A stretch of DNA of 33,398 bases from NCBI GenBank assembly GCA_012270875.1, contig JAAXHI010000301.1, forward strand, positions 643-34,040, read 5' to 3'. This DNA comes from Candidatus Poribacteria bacterium. Lineage in GTDB: Bacteria; Poribacteria; WGA-4E; WGA-3G. This document shows positions 8,366 through 16,862 of this stretch, piece by piece. The first letter of the stretch is position 1. Every line of letters starts with the position of its first letter. The position numbers and the translations under genes were made by a program. The notes beneath the pieces were generated by a model. That model did no database searches, was not told the DNA's origin, and was given only the letters and a program-made list of their open reading frames with translations.

Positions 8366-8463
8366 ATGAATTCCGAAGTTAACAGAGGTAACACGGAAAA
8401 CGCTACAACGGGTTTGCGGAGCTGCTCGGCATTTGTCAAGATATAAGGACTGCGAAATTGAAA

Positions 8464-8484
8464 GGCGCGCTTTGTCAGCGCGCC
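8464..8484 (-). terminator. Likely intrinsic terminator after the TRAP tatT-tatP genes
   Basis: A perfect 8-bp GC-rich stem (8464-8471 with 8477-8484, GGCGCGCT/AGCGCGCC) and a 5-nt loop lie about 40 nt past the solute-binding protein stop. On the minus strand it is followed by TTTCAATTT, a weak T-rich tract. Confidence 0.65.
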
Positions 8485-8523
8485 TATTGGGGTGAGGTTA
8501 TTGACGAATTGCGTCAGGGTTCC

Positions 8524-9582
8524 CTATTTGCTTTTGCGGTACGCTTCTAAGAGGGCGTTAATCTTGTCAAGAAATTCTTGGGAGTAAACCTCACCGACGA
8601 GTTCTTTGTGGGTTTGCATGGCAATGGCATCCCACGCTTCCCGGGAATCTCCCTCGAATTCAACTACTTGAATGCCAGCCTTCTTTTGGAGTGCCTCAAG
8701 TGCCCTTTCGTTGTCTTTGCGAATATTCTGGATTAGATCGTCCTGAGATGCGTCCACCGTTTCACGCAAAACTTTCTGCTGTTCGGGGGAAAGTTGATCA
8801 AATTTCTCCTTTGTTATAACTGTCGCACCTACGCCTACATTAACAGGCAGGTCTGTCATGTATTTGAATTTATCGTACCATTGGAGTGCGATAGTGACAT
8901 AAGGAGACGCGGCTAAGGTGTTGAGATGCCCCGAGTAGAGCGAAGATAAGACCTGTGTGACTTCTCTCGGTACAGTTGCGATCTTGGCGTTTTCGTAGAA
9001 TGTGAGGGCAATTTTGTCGGTCGGACGCGCCCACATCTTGACGCTCGGGGACTGGAGATCGGCAATAGTGCGGATGGGTTGATTGCTGAATAGATAATAA
9101 TATCCGATGTCCCCCATACCGAGCAGGATATACCCGGCATCCATGAAGGCTTTGTCAAGATCTTCTCGGAGATAGTCTCGGACGTAATCAAGTTCCTCGT
9201 AGGTTTCAAACAGCCGAGGTAGTTGGAAAATTAAGACCTCTTGTTGTATTTCGCCAAGTCCAGTGGCAGTCATAGCACCTGCGTGGAGCAGCCCTGCTCG
9301 CATCTTGCGGATGACATCGAGTTCATCTCCTTGGACACCATTCGGATAGAAGCGGAATTGGAGATCCCCCTCCGTCTTGGAACGGAGTGCTTTACCCATT
9401 GCATCAAAATTGTTCATCCACGTGGAACCTTTTGGAGCGAGGGTTGCGAACTTAATGAATTCGGCGGCAAAGGACGTTAGTGGTAAGCATAGCATGCCGA
9501 AAATAATCAGAAACACATACGCGAATTTAAGGGGGTTAGGGTTGAAAACCCTTCTTACAAGGTTTGTCTTCTTTGGTGTCAT
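8524..9582 (-). CDS. TRAP-type transporter periplasmic solute-binding protein (DctP/TatP)
   Basis: A 352-residue secreted protein. Residues about 1-40 form a signal peptide with hydrophobic core FAYVFLIIFGMLCLPL and likely cleavage after SFA. The mature part begins FIKFATLAPKGSTWMNN and continues with RFYPNGVQGDELDVIRKMRAG and KMWARPTDKIALTF, the DctP-family ligand fold; the MWARPTD arginine is the expected carboxylate-binding residue. It should deliver an organic acid or similar ligand to a TRAP permease. Its ATG shares one base with the tatT stop (TAATG), so translation is coupled. TatP-TatT pairs are known from Treponema (Tp0957/Tp0956). The DctQ/DctM membrane partners are not next to it; a terminator-like hairpin follows instead. 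Confidence 0.92.
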   Translation of the reverse strand: MTPKKTNLVRRVFNPNPLKFAYVFLIIFGMLCLPLTSFAAEFIKFATLAPKGSTWMNNFDAMGKALRSKTEGDLQFRFYPNGVQGDELDVIRKMRAGLLHAGAMTATGLGEIQQEVLIFQLPRLFETYEELDYVRDYLREDLDKAFMDAGYILLGMGDIGYYYLFSNQPIRTIADLQSPSVKMWARPTDKIALTFYENAKIATVPREVTQVLSSLYSGHLNTLAASPYVTIALQWYDKFKYMTDLPVNVGVGATVITKEKFDQLSPEQQKVLRETVDASQDDLIQNIRKDNERALEALQKKAGIQVVEFEGDSREAWDAIAMQTHKELVGEVYSQEFLDKINALLEAYRKSK

Positions 9583-10490
9583 TATTCAGAGCCTCCTTCT
9601 TCGAGTTCTGGATCAAAAAGTAGATCGGCTTGGTCAAGCCAGCGTTTCGCGCGCGATTTTGCGAGCGATGTCGCTGCAGCTTCGCCCGGATAAATATCCT
9701 GCGGGGCATCAATGACTTCCTGTAACGCTTGCTTGTAGAGTTTTAGGTCCTGTTTAGGATAGGCGTAGTACCGTGCGAGATAGAATTTGCTCATCAGGAA
9801 CTTGCCATCATTCATTTTATCGACAATATCAATGTGCTTCTTCGCTTTTTCTGGATCGCCGCCGATTGATGGCGATCGGTCACCATAGTAGACGGCATAG
9901 AAAAGGTGCGCACTCCCGAAGTAGAAGGTTTCATCCAATTCAAGCACGCGCGCCATCATTAACTCAACACGAGCGAGGTCAATGATTTGCATCGGGTCAT
10001 CTTTCTGGAGGCTGATACCACGTCCCATAGCGTAAGCAGCCCAAAAGAGGGGTTCAACCTGTTTTTTCTTGAGTGTCTGAAGTGCCTTTTCAAACGCAGC
10101 GAGCTCGACAGTTCTTGGTTGCTCAAAGGTTTTATCGGATTTCGCGAGTGCTTTAAAAGCGTATGCTTCGGAGCGTACGTAGTGTGCGATCGCTTGTGAG
10201 CGCATCTCGTCCGCTGTTTCGGTGTCTCCAGCGATCTCAGCGTCTTCCATCTTATCTTCAAGAAAACCGCTGTAAGATGAATGGGCGCGTGCGGTCTTGA
10301 CGATAAGTCCTGTATTTCCAGTCTTCGCCAAACGCTCAAGTGTCTTGAGATTATTCGCGAGGGTGTTTTCTACGACAACTAAATCGCCCTCCTTTTGAAT
10401 CCGAGACAGCTTGGCAAGCCCACAGCCACCTAAGAGCATAGGTAAGAGCAGTAACAACAATGTTTGGGTTCTGAAATATTTATGTATCAT
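9582..10490 (-). CDS. TatT-like TRAP transporter accessory lipoprotein
   Basis: A 302-residue protein with a lipoprotein signal: hydrophobic LLLLLLPMLLGGCG with the lipid-attachment Cys at about position 23. The remainder is all-helical by composition, with repeated Ala/Leu-rich segments such as ALQTLKKKQVEPLFWAAYAMGRG and ELMMARVLELDETFYFGSAHLFYAVYYGDR. These match the TPR-like TatT family that forms a trimer and docks TatP solute-binding proteins. The next gene is a DctP-type protein overlapping by one base, which confirms the assignment. The start overlaps the stop of a 26-codon ORF by ATGA, so its translation may depend on that small ORF. Confidence 0.88.
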   Translation of the reverse strand: MIHKYFRTQTLLLLLLPMLLGGCGLAKLSRIQKEGDLVVVENTLANNLKTLERLAKTGNTGLIVKTARAHSSYSGFLEDKMEDAEIAGDTETADEMRSQAIAHYVRSEAYAFKALAKSDKTFEQPRTVELAAFEKALQTLKKKQVEPLFWAAYAMGRGISLQKDDPMQIIDLARVELMMARVLELDETFYFGSAHLFYAVYYGDRSPSIGGDPEKAKKHIDIVDKMNDGKFLMSKFYLARYYAYPKQDLKLYKQALQEVIDAPQDIYPGEAAATSLAKSRAKRWLDQADLLFDPELEEGGSE

Positions 10491-10567
10491 GATGAATGTC
10501 CCTTAAGGTTGAGTTGTGAGTGGTGTTTATCCACGACTTTCGGTTTAATGGTACTTGAATGTTCCAT
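10487..10567 (-). CDS. Small 26-residue ORF, possible leader peptide of tatT
   Basis: ATG at 10567 has a near-perfect Shine-Dalgarno (GGAGG at 10581-10577, 9-nt spacer), the best in this stretch. The frame encodes a polar peptide that opens MEHSSTIKPK and ends NLKGHSS, and stops with TGA overlapping the tatT ATG (ATGA, 10490-10487). tatT itself lacks a good ribosome site, so this ORF could drive its translation by coupling. The peptide has no hydrophobic segment and four His; no homologue is known to me. It may be a leader or a true small protein. Confidence 0.6.
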   Translation of the reverse strand: MEHSSTIKPKVVDKHHSQLNLKGHSS

Positions 10568-10657
10568 AGTAAGATTCCTCCACAGTTTTGCTTGTCTGCT
10601 TGTAGTGCCAAATCTGAAGATTGACATTAAACAGCGTGCTAATAGAAATTTTGTTGC

Positions 10658-10677
10658 GATACTTTATAGCAAGTATC
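10658..10677. promoter_or_regulatory. 7-bp inverted repeat upstream of the tatT leader
   Basis: GATACTT (10658-10664) and AAGTATC (10671-10677) are perfect reverse complements separated by 6 nt. The repeat lies just past the ygfZ stop and about 90 nt upstream of the small ORF. The half-site spacing fits a dimeric repressor operator; it could also be a weak hairpin at the ygfZ 3' end. No convincing minus-strand promoter was found here. Confidence 0.35.
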
Positions 10678-10687
10678 AACTGATGCG

Positions 10688-11800
10688 TTACGCCAGAAAG
10701 GGCAGCAGTACAACTGTAGCGTCAACACGTCCATCCGATGTCTCAATCTGGACGCGACTGCCCGGTTCTGTTACTGCGATACGGACGTACCCCAAGGCGA
10801 TCTCTTTTCGGAGTGTTGGCGCGAAGGTGCGACTTGTAACCCAACCGATCTCTTTGTCACCGTTGAAAATCAGTGCGCCTGAAGGAAGTTCGCAATCGTC
10901 TTGGGATGTTGGGTTATCGTCGATTTCCATACCACGCAAGAGCCGATTCGGGTGTCCGCGATATTTCATCCGTGCGACGATCTCTTGTCCGATATAACAC
11001 CCTTTCTCAAAATTGATGGCGTGTTCTAATTCCGCTTCAAGGGGGATAACGGCATCGGTCAACTCTGTCCCATATCTGGGTATACCTGCCTCAATCCGAA
11101 GTGACTCAAGTGCATCCCAGCCGATAGGTTGCACGTCAAATTGCGAACCTTCGGTCATGAGTGTCTCCCAAAGTGATGCCAAAGCCTTAGTAGCGGTATA
11201 AAGGGTGTAGCCGGTTTCGCCGGTGGCATCTGTTCTCACACAGACGATACGGTGTTCAAAAAGGGCATCTGCTGGACGGGCGCGGTTATGACGTTCTGGT
11301 AAAGTAGTGAGGTCGCTCACGCTCAGCGCGGATTGGACGAGTTCCGACGCTTTAGGACCGTGGACAGCAATTGCACCAATTTCAGCGGTTGAATCGGAGA
11401 GTTCAACATCGTCAGCGATAATGTACTTGTCGAGTTCGCCGAAGAGATTTTCTGCGGTTTCAGGGGCAGTGTCAATAATGATTGCATCTTCAAGGACATA
11501 GACGTTTAAATCAGCGATAATTTTGCCGCGGTGTGTTAAAAGTGTGGCGTAGGTGCCTTGTCCTGCTGAAAGGGTTTCAACATCGTTAGAGATAATGCGG
11601 TGTAGAAATTTGGCGCGATCATCGCCTACTAACTGATGTCTGCTCCGGTAGGATACATCAGTTAAACCTACACCATTTCTCACGGCGTGATGTTCGGAAA
11701 CGGGATCGGTAAAATGGGCAGCGATATTCCAACCTTGATGCTTTTCAGCGAAGGTTGCGCCGAGTTGTTCATGAATGTGATGAAGCGGTGTTGTTTTCAT
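10688..11800 (-). CDS. ygfZ: YgfZ/GcvT-type folate-binding protein
   Basis: A 370-residue protein of the GcvT-like aminomethyltransferase fold. The N-terminal half has VGLTDVSYRSRHQLVGDDR and FLHRIISNDVETL. The C-terminal half carries the YgfZ signature KGCYIGQEIVARMKYRG (266-282) with the conserved Cys268, which separates YgfZ from glycine-cleavage GcvT. YgfZ proteins bind tetrahydrofolate and support Fe-S enzyme assembly or repair, for example of tRNA thiolation enzymes. The cytoplasmic location follows from the lack of a signal peptide. No glycine-cleavage genes are nearby. It lies between the Omp85 fusion gene and tatT on the same strand, with a hairpin repeat upstream. Confidence 0.9.
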   Translation of the reverse strand: MKTTPLHHIHEQLGATFAEKHQGWNIAAHFTDPVSEHHAVRNGVGLTDVSYRSRHQLVGDDRAKFLHRIISNDVETLSAGQGTYATLLTHRGKIIADLNVYVLEDAIIIDTAPETAENLFGELDKYIIADDVELSDSTAEIGAIAVHGPKASELVQSALSVSDLTTLPERHNRARPADALFEHRIVCVRTDATGETGYTLYTATKALASLWETLMTEGSQFDVQPIGWDALESLRIEAGIPRYGTELTDAVIPLEAELEHAINFEKGCYIGQEIVARMKYRGHPNRLLRGMEIDDNPTSQDDCELPSGALIFNGDKEIGWVTSRTFAPTLRKEIALGYVRIAVTEPGSRVQIETSDGRVDATVVLLPFLA

Positions 11801-11808
11801 AGTTATCA

Positions 11809-11833
11809 GTTGTCAGTACGGTTAACTGACAAC
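11809..11833. repeat. 9-bp inverted repeat (GTTGTCAGT/ACTGACAAC) between Omp85 gene and ygfZ
   Basis: GTTGTCAGT (11809-11817) and ACTGACAAC (11825-11833) pair perfectly around a 7-nt loop, filling most of the 40-nt spacer. There is no T-run on the minus strand side. It resembles the degenerate TCAGT/GTCAGC-type repeats in other spacers of this window (23351-23375 and 26795-26900), so it may be a member of a dispersed family. Confidence 0.6.
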
Positions 11834-11840
11834 TACTCTC

Positions 11841-14800
11841 CTAAAAGATACGACTGAAGCGTAAAATGAGTTTTGGATTTTGTAAGGAAAACGATGAATC
11901 GAGTGCTTCTGCGACCTCAATTGCGAAGCTCCACGGGTTCCGGTTACCGAACGGATCTATGAAAACGGAGCATCCAATACCGATTGAGGTTTTAATCCGT
12001 TCCGAGAAAGTTTCAAGATTGGAAAAGGGTGCGTCTCCGTGCCACCAGACGCTGCCTGTATCCAAGAAACAGCTGAGTGTCCACCCGATTACAGCATCGG
12101 GGTCCCTGTGGATTGTCTCGCTGATAAACCGATACTCCAGGTTAAGCAGGAGCCGATTATCCCCTGCAAATCTGTTAAAATCGTGACCACGCACGGTATT
12201 ACCTCCACCCAAGTGAAGGAGCCGTTGTCTCGGCAATGGCGCGTCAGAAAAATCACCTGTGACTCTAATGTTTAAGTTGTGTGGACCGGAGAGCGGTGTG
12301 TAGCGCGCTATTTCAAATCGGTAGAAGTTGAAGTCGTAATCACCGCCGAAATATTGTCCCGTCAATTCAAAAGCAACCTGTGCGAGCCACCCGCGCCGAG
12401 TTCGCTCATTTGCAGAAAACAGCGTGTGGAAATTTTGTATGGATGTTGACCTGTGGTCCCGAGTATCAAATGCGAAAATGAGGGCAAGGTTTCTCAATTG
12501 CCCACGATCAATCCGAGAGTTACCACGCTTGAATTGGTTGCGGTTAAAATAGCTCCAATCCGTTGATTTAGAGAGGTTGCCGTGATTTTCTCCTGTAAGT
12601 TCCAATCTAAGATAACTCCATTCAGTGGGTGCGTAGGTTATCCATCCTTGGGTCCCCCAGCGTTCATAATAATCCTGAATGTCGAAACCTTCATAGGCGG
12701 CCCCGAGGCTGGCGTCACCGTGATGTAGATAGAGATTAGAGCTGACATCAGTGAGTTTATAGAAACTCCCACCAATTTTAAGAGGTTGTCGTTTAAAAAA
12801 TCCTTTCTCGATACCGGCGTGATAATTCCAGGTCTTGCTTGAAAATCCACGACTGATTGATCCGAAAATTTTTTCTGCACCTGTAAGGCGAGTTGCGACT
12901 GTTCCACCGGCCCCCAGCATTAAACCGTGAACACGATTGAATTGAATAATTGGAAAGCCCCCGGGTTTAGCGAAGGGTTGTTCTTCAATCTCAACAATCA
13001 TGACGTTTTTTCCACCTTCGCGTTGAACCCGCCAATCCCGCACTGATTTAAAGTGCTCATTGTTTGCCCCGAGTTCCCTACGCATGCGGTTTATTTTTGT
13101 TTGCCCGAGGGTGTGGTGATAAATATCGGAGGTCTGTGAATTCTGTTCTCCGACACTGTTCTCAGTTTTTAGGTCAAGTGCCGATAATAGTTCTGCGCGT
13201 GGAATACGAGAGTTTCCAGTGAAACGGATTTCGTGTAACGTGCCTTCGTTAATGCTGAATTCGAGGATATCGTTCGCCATTCGATAATTAACGGTGGCGA
13301 ACTCATAGCCGCGGTTGATATAGAAATTGGCAATTAGCTGCTGTTTGAATCTCGCATTGGTGACGGCGAGATAACTGGGTTTTAGCTGGAACCAATCCTT
13401 GATGAATTGGGAAGGGAAACTTCTATTTCCATTGATCTTAATCTGGCGCGCCAGTACTACGGGTGCTTCCGTGACTCGGATGTGCACACTGGCACTCGGG
13501 AAAAGTTGCGGGTCTCCGGGTACGAGTTGCCCCTGCCTTGTCTCTAAACGGACATCCTGAAACCAATCGTGTGCTCGTAGTTCAGCAATTAGCCAGGAGA
13601 GTTGCGAGATTGTGATGACATCCTTCGGTTGAATCGGAATATTTTGCTGGATAACCTCAGTCGGGATAGTCGTATTTCCTTCAATTTCGACTGCGGTAAC
13701 CTGAAATTTCTCCTCGGATGTAAAGGCTTCTGAGGCGGTTAGTGGTGCTGTTGCGAGGTTCAGCATACCCATCGCTGGGGCATGGCGTTCGGAAAGTATA
13801 TCCATATACTGTTGTGGCGAATGAAACCACCATGGGTGTTCATTATCGTAAGTCGGTAGCCAATAACTATATTCTCTCTCTGTTGTAGATACAAGGTTTG
13901 CTGCGCCGCCACTGCTGTTATATGCTTTACGATGGATGTTAAAAAGCCATCTGTTTTCAGAAACAGATTCCGTTTGCGCGTCTGACTGAGTCGGTTTTTC
14001 TAATATTTTACGCGGGAGGGCGACTTCGATGCTCCAAGAAGAGGTGTTAATTTGGGCTGCGACCTTTGCCTCTGAATCCCATTTACTATCTCCCTCAAAT
14101 GATGTTTGCATAGCCTTCTGATTCAAAGTGCGTTGGACATCATGAGGGGCAAATCGGAAACTGGGCTTGCCTGGGACATTAACCCGTTGGTCAAAGCGTG
14201 CGCCGATCGGATTGATAACGAGGTGGTAATAGGTATCGGTTTGCAGGTTGGGATCAATCAAGATTTCAATGCATTCATCTTCCCAAATAGGGGAATCGTG
14301 TTGTGTCTGTGAGATGTATGGGAATTGCGATTCGGAAATGTGTGCTTTTACACCGATATAAAAATTTTCGGAGTCCCATAGCAGAAAGGTTTCTGTGGGG
14401 TTACCCGCTTCCTCGGTTCCTTCTGAATTCAGAAATGGAGAGAGTCCTTGAGCCGTCTGCCATACGATTTCAGATAGATTGCCATCAATAGTAGGGGATC
14501 GTGTTGTCTTCGGGACAGGCAGGATAGCATCGATAAAAGGATCCGCCTCAGTGTCTGAAGGTGTGTCTTCTGTGTCTGATGAGCTCGGTAGTAATGAAAT
14601 TGTATTGGTTGCCTTTAAACGAAACAACGGTCCCCCGTCGTTAATAATGGTTAACGATGTTTCGTTATCTATTTCTGCGGGCAGATTGATAACGACCTGC
14701 TGTTTTTCGCTCTCAAGTTCGGTATTGATGGCGTAATTTTCAGGCAATTTCAATCGGATATTGCCGCCATGGGCAGTTATATCCATGGGTGCTGCAACAG

Positions 14801-15509
14801 TGTCAAGCATAACTAACTCGATGGAACCGTTTTGTGTTTCTAATTTATTTTCTCCATGTGTTAGCAAGATTTTTCCGTAAATGCGTCCTTTTTTTACTGT
14901 GACGTTGTAGTTCCCCAGAGTTTCATCTAACTGGACGTTTCCTGTTTCTGTCGAGATTTCGATTTTCCCTCGGATGCTTTTGAGACGTATATCTCCATTG
15001 TTTACGCCGAGTTTAACGGAGACATCTGCGGGTGTTTTAATGGTCCATTTCAATTGGAGCTGCTTGCGGAGTTTAGCTTGCAGTTCCGCCATTTTGGAAA
15101 AAGGGTTAGATTTTGTTTCCGGCACATCACCGCCGGGCACTTGGGTATTCAATTGAAGTGTCCCATCGTCTTGGGTCCCTGTTAGAGAGATGTTATCGAG
15201 GTAGGCGCGAATGAGCGCGTCATCTGCTGCGTCTGTTGGCTGTATCTGTTTTTCAAGTGTGACACTGATACTTCTACCCTCAGTGGCGATCATTTCAATG
15301 CTCCCCGATACATCTAAATTGAGTGCTATCCGGTAAATATCTTCAAAACTGAAGGTTTCCTCTGATGTCGTTCCCGATATCGGGGTCTGTTTTTGCGTCG
15401 GAATGGGTTCATCTACTGCACCTGCTGATGAACCAAACAGGTTTAGTGTGAGGACGAACGCGCAAAATAGATATAGAGGTGCCAGGGTTGTGCGACACAA
15501 GGACAACAT
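11841..15509 (-). CDS. Outer-membrane Omp85/BamA-like protein with DUF4097-like and CBM9-like domains
   Basis: A 1222-residue protein with a signal peptide (about 1-31). Residues 60-305 contain short beta repeats such as VNNGDIRLKSIRGKIEISTE and TQNGSIEL, typical of DUF4097-like adhesin beta-helices. Residues about 325-575 resemble a family 9 carbohydrate-binding domain (TIDGNLSEIVWQTAQ, LLWDSENFYIGVKA, WEDECIEILIDP). Three POTRA-like domains follow at about 602-681, 686-756 and 757-843. The rest (855-1222) is an Omp85 barrel with HLGGGNTVRGHDFNRF, the lid-loop VRG motif, and a C-terminal Phe as in outer-membrane beta-signals. BamA/TamA/TpsB proteins insert or secrete proteins across the outer membrane. 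The N-terminal additions are unusual and could recruit a glycan or specific client. The ribosome site is GGAAA. Confidence 0.88.
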   Translation of the reverse strand: MLSLCRTTLAPLYLFCAFVLTLNLFGSSAGAVDEPIPTQKQTPISGTTSEETFSFEDIYRIALNLDVSGSIEMIATEGRSISVTLEKQIQPTDAADDALIRAYLDNISLTGTQDDGTLQLNTQVPGGDVPETKSNPFSKMAELQAKLRKQLQLKWTIKTPADVSVKLGVNNGDIRLKSIRGKIEISTETGNVQLDETLGNYNVTVKKGRIYGKILLTHGENKLETQNGSIELVMLDTVAAPMDITAHGGNIRLKLPENYAINTELESEKQQVVINLPAEIDNETSLTIINDGGPLFRLKATNTISLLPSSSDTEDTPSDTEADPFIDAILPVPKTTRSPTIDGNLSEIVWQTAQGLSPFLNSEGTEEAGNPTETFLLWDSENFYIGVKAHISESQFPYISQTQHDSPIWEDECIEILIDPNLQTDTYYHLVINPIGARFDQRVNVPGKPSFRFAPHDVQRTLNQKAMQTSFEGDSKWDSEAKVAAQINTSSWSIEVALPRKILEKPTQSDAQTESVSENRWLFNIHRKAYNSSGGAANLVSTTEREYSYWLPTYDNEHPWWFHSPQQYMDILSERHAPAMGMLNLATAPLTASEAFTSEEKFQVTAVEIEGNTTIPTEVIQQNIPIQPKDVITISQLSWLIAELRAHDWFQDVRLETRQGQLVPGDPQLFPSASVHIRVTEAPVVLARQIKINGNRSFPSQFIKDWFQLKPSYLAVTNARFKQQLIANFYINRGYEFATVNYRMANDILEFSINEGTLHEIRFTGNSRIPRAELLSALDLKTENSVGEQNSQTSDIYHHTLGQTKINRMRRELGANNEHFKSVRDWRVQREGGKNVMIVEIEEQPFAKPGGFPIIQFNRVHGLMLGAGGTVATRLTGAEKIFGSISRGFSSKTWNYHAGIEKGFFKRQPLKIGGSFYKLTDVSSNLYLHHGDASLGAAYEGFDIQDYYERWGTQGWITYAPTEWSYLRLELTGENHGNLSKSTDWSYFNRNQFKRGNSRIDRGQLRNLALIFAFDTRDHRSTSIQNFHTLFSANERTRRGWLAQVAFELTGQYFGGDYDFNFYRFEIARYTPLSGPHNLNIRVTGDFSDAPLPRQRLLHLGGGNTVRGHDFNRFAGDNRLLLNLEYRFISETIHRDPDAVIGWTLSCFLDTGSVWWHGDAPFSNLETFSERIKTSIGIGCSVFIDPFGNRNPWSFAIEVAEALDSSFSLQNPKLILRFSRIF

Positions 15510-15584
15510 TTAGGGAAGTTTCCTTTTTAATCGAGTATATGTGGTGATGCAATATGGGTTTGAGGATTGTACCTACAGAATTGC

Positions 15585-15613
15585 TTGACACATTTTAAAT
15601 AATACTTTATACT
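15585..15613 (+). promoter_or_regulatory. Consensus sigma70 promoter for the xylose-isomerase-like and adenylate kinase genes
   Basis: TTGACA (15585-15590), exactly 17 nt, then TATACT (15608-15613). Both boxes are at or one base from consensus. The start would be near 15620, leaving a leader of about 100 nt before the ATG at 15721. The leader has no strong hairpin that I can see. Confidence 0.75.
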
Positions 15614-15720
15614 TATTAGAAAAGTCAAGCAGTTTTTCGTACCCTTCACGGCTATTGGAGCGTTTTTATTATTTATAATGAAGAGAAGAAGCGTAAAATG
15701 CTGCGTACAGGAGAAAGAAG

Positions 15721-16773
15721 ATGAGCGAATCTTTTGAAGGAGCGACAGAATATTGTTTCTCCTTCGGACCATGGAATATACACGAAGGGTCAGATCCTTT
15801 CGGCCCACCTGTTCGAGAGCCATTTAGTTTTGATGAGAAAGTTGGATTTTACCGAGACCTCGGTTTTGTCGGTATTCAATTTCATGACGATGACATTGTC
15901 CCTGATATTGACGAGAAAACGCATGCCCAGTTGATGAGCGAAACGAAAACGGTAAAAGCGCAGCTGGATGACCAAGGTTTAACGGCGGAAGTGGTTGCGC
16001 CACGTCTGTGGGAGTCTCCGCAGACGATTGATGGGGCATACACGTCTAATTCTCGAAAAGAACGGGAATATGCGTTGGAACGTTCAAAACGGTGCGTGGA
16101 CGTTGCCAACGAAATTGGGTGCAGAAACCTTGTGTTGTGGCTTGCTCGCGAAGGCACTTATATCCGAGAAACGAAATCATCGTCAGACGCAGTTGGCCAG
16201 ATTCTGGATGCTATTAATGTTTTACTCGAATATGATCCAGAAATTCGTATTCTGATTGAACCGAAACCGAACGAACCGATGGATATCGCCTATATCCCGA
16301 CGATCGGGCATGCGATTGGTTTGGCTTATGCGAGCGATGAACCGGAGCGGGTTGGTGGGTTAATCGAAAGTGCGCATGCGATCTTGGCAGGATTGGAGCC
16401 GTCCGATGAAATGGGGTATGCGCTCCATCATAAGAAGCTTTGGAGTGTACATCTCAACGACCAGAACGGACTAAAATTCGACCAGGACAAGGCGTTTGGT
16501 TCTGTCAATTTGCGGCGTGCCTTTAATCAGGTCCGGGTACTTGAAGAGAATGGATATGGTAGAAACGGTGAGTTCGTCGGATTAGATGTGAAAGTAATGC
16601 GGACACAACCGCGCGATATCTCAACAAAACATTTATTGAGCAGCCGCCGTACTTTTCTTAATCTGCTGGAGAAGGTTCGGACATTTAATAAAAAAGTGGA
16701 GCAGGAGTTTATTGCGGCCCGAGACTATGAAGGCTTAGATTTCTATATTCTTGAACACCTTCTTGGCACATAA
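15721..16773 (+). CDS. Xylose isomerase family sugar isomerase
   Basis: A 350-residue TIM barrel that aligns along its length with short class I xylose isomerases. Matching stretches are FSFGPWNIHEGSDPFGPPVR, GIQFHDDDIVP (His55, Asp58 of the ring-opening pair), LIEPKPNEP (Glu180, Lys182), VGGLIESAHAILAG (Glu216, His219), NGLKFDQD (Asp254, Asp256) and GLDVKVMR (Asp289). The normal metal Asp of HIDLNGQNG is replaced by His244 in VHLNDQNG, a ligand more typical of rhamnose isomerase and ketose epimerases, so another sugar may be the true substrate. The WGGREG strand is WLAREG. The start has AGGAG nearby and a strong promoter upstream. An adenylate kinase gene follows after 89 nt. Confidence 0.88.
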   Translation: MSESFEGATEYCFSFGPWNIHEGSDPFGPPVREPFSFDEKVGFYRDLGFVGIQFHDDDIVPDIDEKTHAQLMSETKTVKAQLDDQGLTAEVVAPRLWESPQTIDGAYTSNSRKEREYALERSKRCVDVANEIGCRNLVLWLAREGTYIRETKSSSDAVGQILDAINVLLEYDPEIRILIEPKPNEPMDIAYIPTIGHAIGLAYASDEPERVGGLIESAHAILAGLEPSDEMGYALHHKKLWSVHLNDQNGLKFDQDKAFGSVNLRRAFNQVRVLEENGYGRNGEFVGLDVKVMRTQPRDISTKHLLSSRRTFLNLLEKVRTFNKKVEQEFIAARDYEGLDFYILEHLLGT

Positions 16774-16862
16774 ATTCTATCGCAGGCGTGCTTGAATCTG
16801 CTTTGTATAGTGCGTCAACTCAACGGAGAGTTATATAAAGGCGGCAGAGGACAAAAACAGAC

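Noticed and set aside
8309-8463. Possible cobalamin riboswitch before the corrinoid gene
   Set aside because: The predicted mRNA leader is only about 20 nt and no B12-box-like sequence was seen.
10464-10997. 177-codon plus-strand frame across the tatT-ygfZ spacer
   Set aside because: Overlaps real genes on the other strand at both ends and has no domain; the minus strand better explains the region.
13443-13454. CTGGCGCGCCAG palindrome, repeated exactly at 26323-26334
   Set aside because: Both copies are inside coding regions in unrelated genes; a 12-bp palindrome of common codons is likely chance.
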